64,000 nucleotides of DNA from Sphingobium sp. TCM1 (GTDB taxonomy: Bacteria > Pseudomonadota > Alphaproteobacteria > Sphingomonadales > Sphingomonadaceae): positions 1 to 64,000 of the forward strand of contig NZ_LXVX01000039.1 of NCBI RefSeq assembly GCF_001650725.1, written 5' to 3'. Position numbers and translations under genes: made by a program. Below, in pieces: positions 63,662 to 64,000 of the stretch. The notes beneath the pieces were generated by a model. It saw nothing but the letters and a program-made list of their open reading frames with translations. It was not told the origin of the DNA and ran no database searches. The stretch's first letter is position 1; each line of letters starts with the position of its first letter.

Positions 63662-64000
63662 TCAAACGGCCAGAAATTCCCTGAGCGATGCGTGGAAACG
63701 GGCGGGCTGGTCGGCCATCACCATATGGCCGCTAGGACCGATGGCTTTCAGCAGCACGCCTTTTTTCCCGGCATAGGCGGCGCGAAACCGGCTGGTGATG
63801 GCGGCGGTCTGTTCGGCGTCGGCGCCCACCGCATAGACCACCTCCAACGCGGCGGCGAGCCGCGGCAATTGGGGTTCGAGATCGACATTGGCAAGGTCGC
63901 GCAGCGCATTGGCGATGACGTCCGGATCGCTGCCGCTGGCGCCCGGCGCCTGTGCGACCATCTGCGCCAGATAGCGTCGTCCCGCCGCCGTGCCGGTCAG
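63662..64000 (-). CDS. alpha/beta hydrolase, C-terminal part, cut by window end
   Basis: The frame stays open to base 64000 (LTGTAAGRRYLAQMVAQAP...). The visible 112 residues hold the end of an alpha/beta hydrolase: LEVVYAVGADAEQTAAITSR (strand with Asp) and GPSGHMVMADQPARFHASL with the catalytic His. The nucleophile region lies beyond the window. Substrate unknown. Confidence 0.8.
   Translation of the reverse strand: MTGTAAGRRYLAQMVAQAPGASGSDPDVIANALRDLANVDLEPQLPRLAAALEVVYAVGADAEQTAAITSRFRAAYAGKKGVLLKAIGPSGHMVMADQPARFHASLREFLAV

Noticed and set aside
1-64000. tRNA or rRNA genes
   Set aside because: I read the intergenic regions for cloverleaf and GGTTC-type signals and saw none; a covariance search could still find one.

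Overview
The window looks like a chromosomal stretch of a sphingomonad (Alphaproteobacteria, Sphingobium/Sphingomonas type). The grounds are high G+C, the secB/timA/mltA/smr neighbourhood, MetH split into two proteins, a PurN fused to a YjbR domain, an HdaA-like DnaA homologue, and intergenic palindromes of the kind common in these genomes. I recognise no rRNA, tRNA or CRISPR array. Genes are dense, and many start codons overlap the preceding stop by 4 bases.

Layout. 1-0.5 kb: the 3' end of an IS transposase and a small membrane ORF. 0.7-5 kb (minus): a DUF4136 lipoprotein, trpS, murJ, secB. 5-9.3 kb (plus): a Tim44-domain protein, mltA, an Smr-domain gene and a GGDEF-EAL protein. 9.4-12.6 kb: a TerC-family protein, class 1 fructose-bisphosphatase, a beta-helix protein. 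12.6-17 kb: an accessory island with a 22-bp tandem repeat, small ORFs, and an AT-rich two-gene unit (RelA/SpoT-like nucleotidyltransferase plus DUF262 protein). This unit is the best candidate for an undescribed system. 17-23.3 kb: DUF488, then a methionine operon (ArsR-methyltransferase regulator, metF, metH in two parts) behind a clear palindromic operator. 23.5-29.4 kb: small lipoproteins, a phytase-like protein, rpmB, tadA, a polytopic membrane protein and a GtrA protein.

29.4-46.9 kb is a molybdoenzyme and nitrogen/formate block. NAD-dependent formate dehydrogenase (fdsGBA, fdsD, fdhD) lies below a LysR regulator, with matching ATAG-N7-CTAT boxes in front of fdsG and between lysR and mobA. 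Next comes nitrate assimilation: nasT, nasS, a nitrate/nitrite MFS transporter, nirB, nirD, nasA and cobA (SUMT, for sirohaem). The transporter gene and nirB each have a leader with two hexaloop hairpins followed by an intrinsic terminator, as expected for NasT (ANTAR) antitermination. MobA and FdhD serve the bis-MGD enzymes.

47-64 kb is mostly housekeeping: marC, folD, YggU and YggT family genes, argB, a queuosine-precursor transporter, ppx, ppk1, hdaA, purM, purN-yjbR, an ABC ATPase without a visible permease, an AT-richer orphan gene, nadB, and an alpha/beta hydrolase cut by the window edge.
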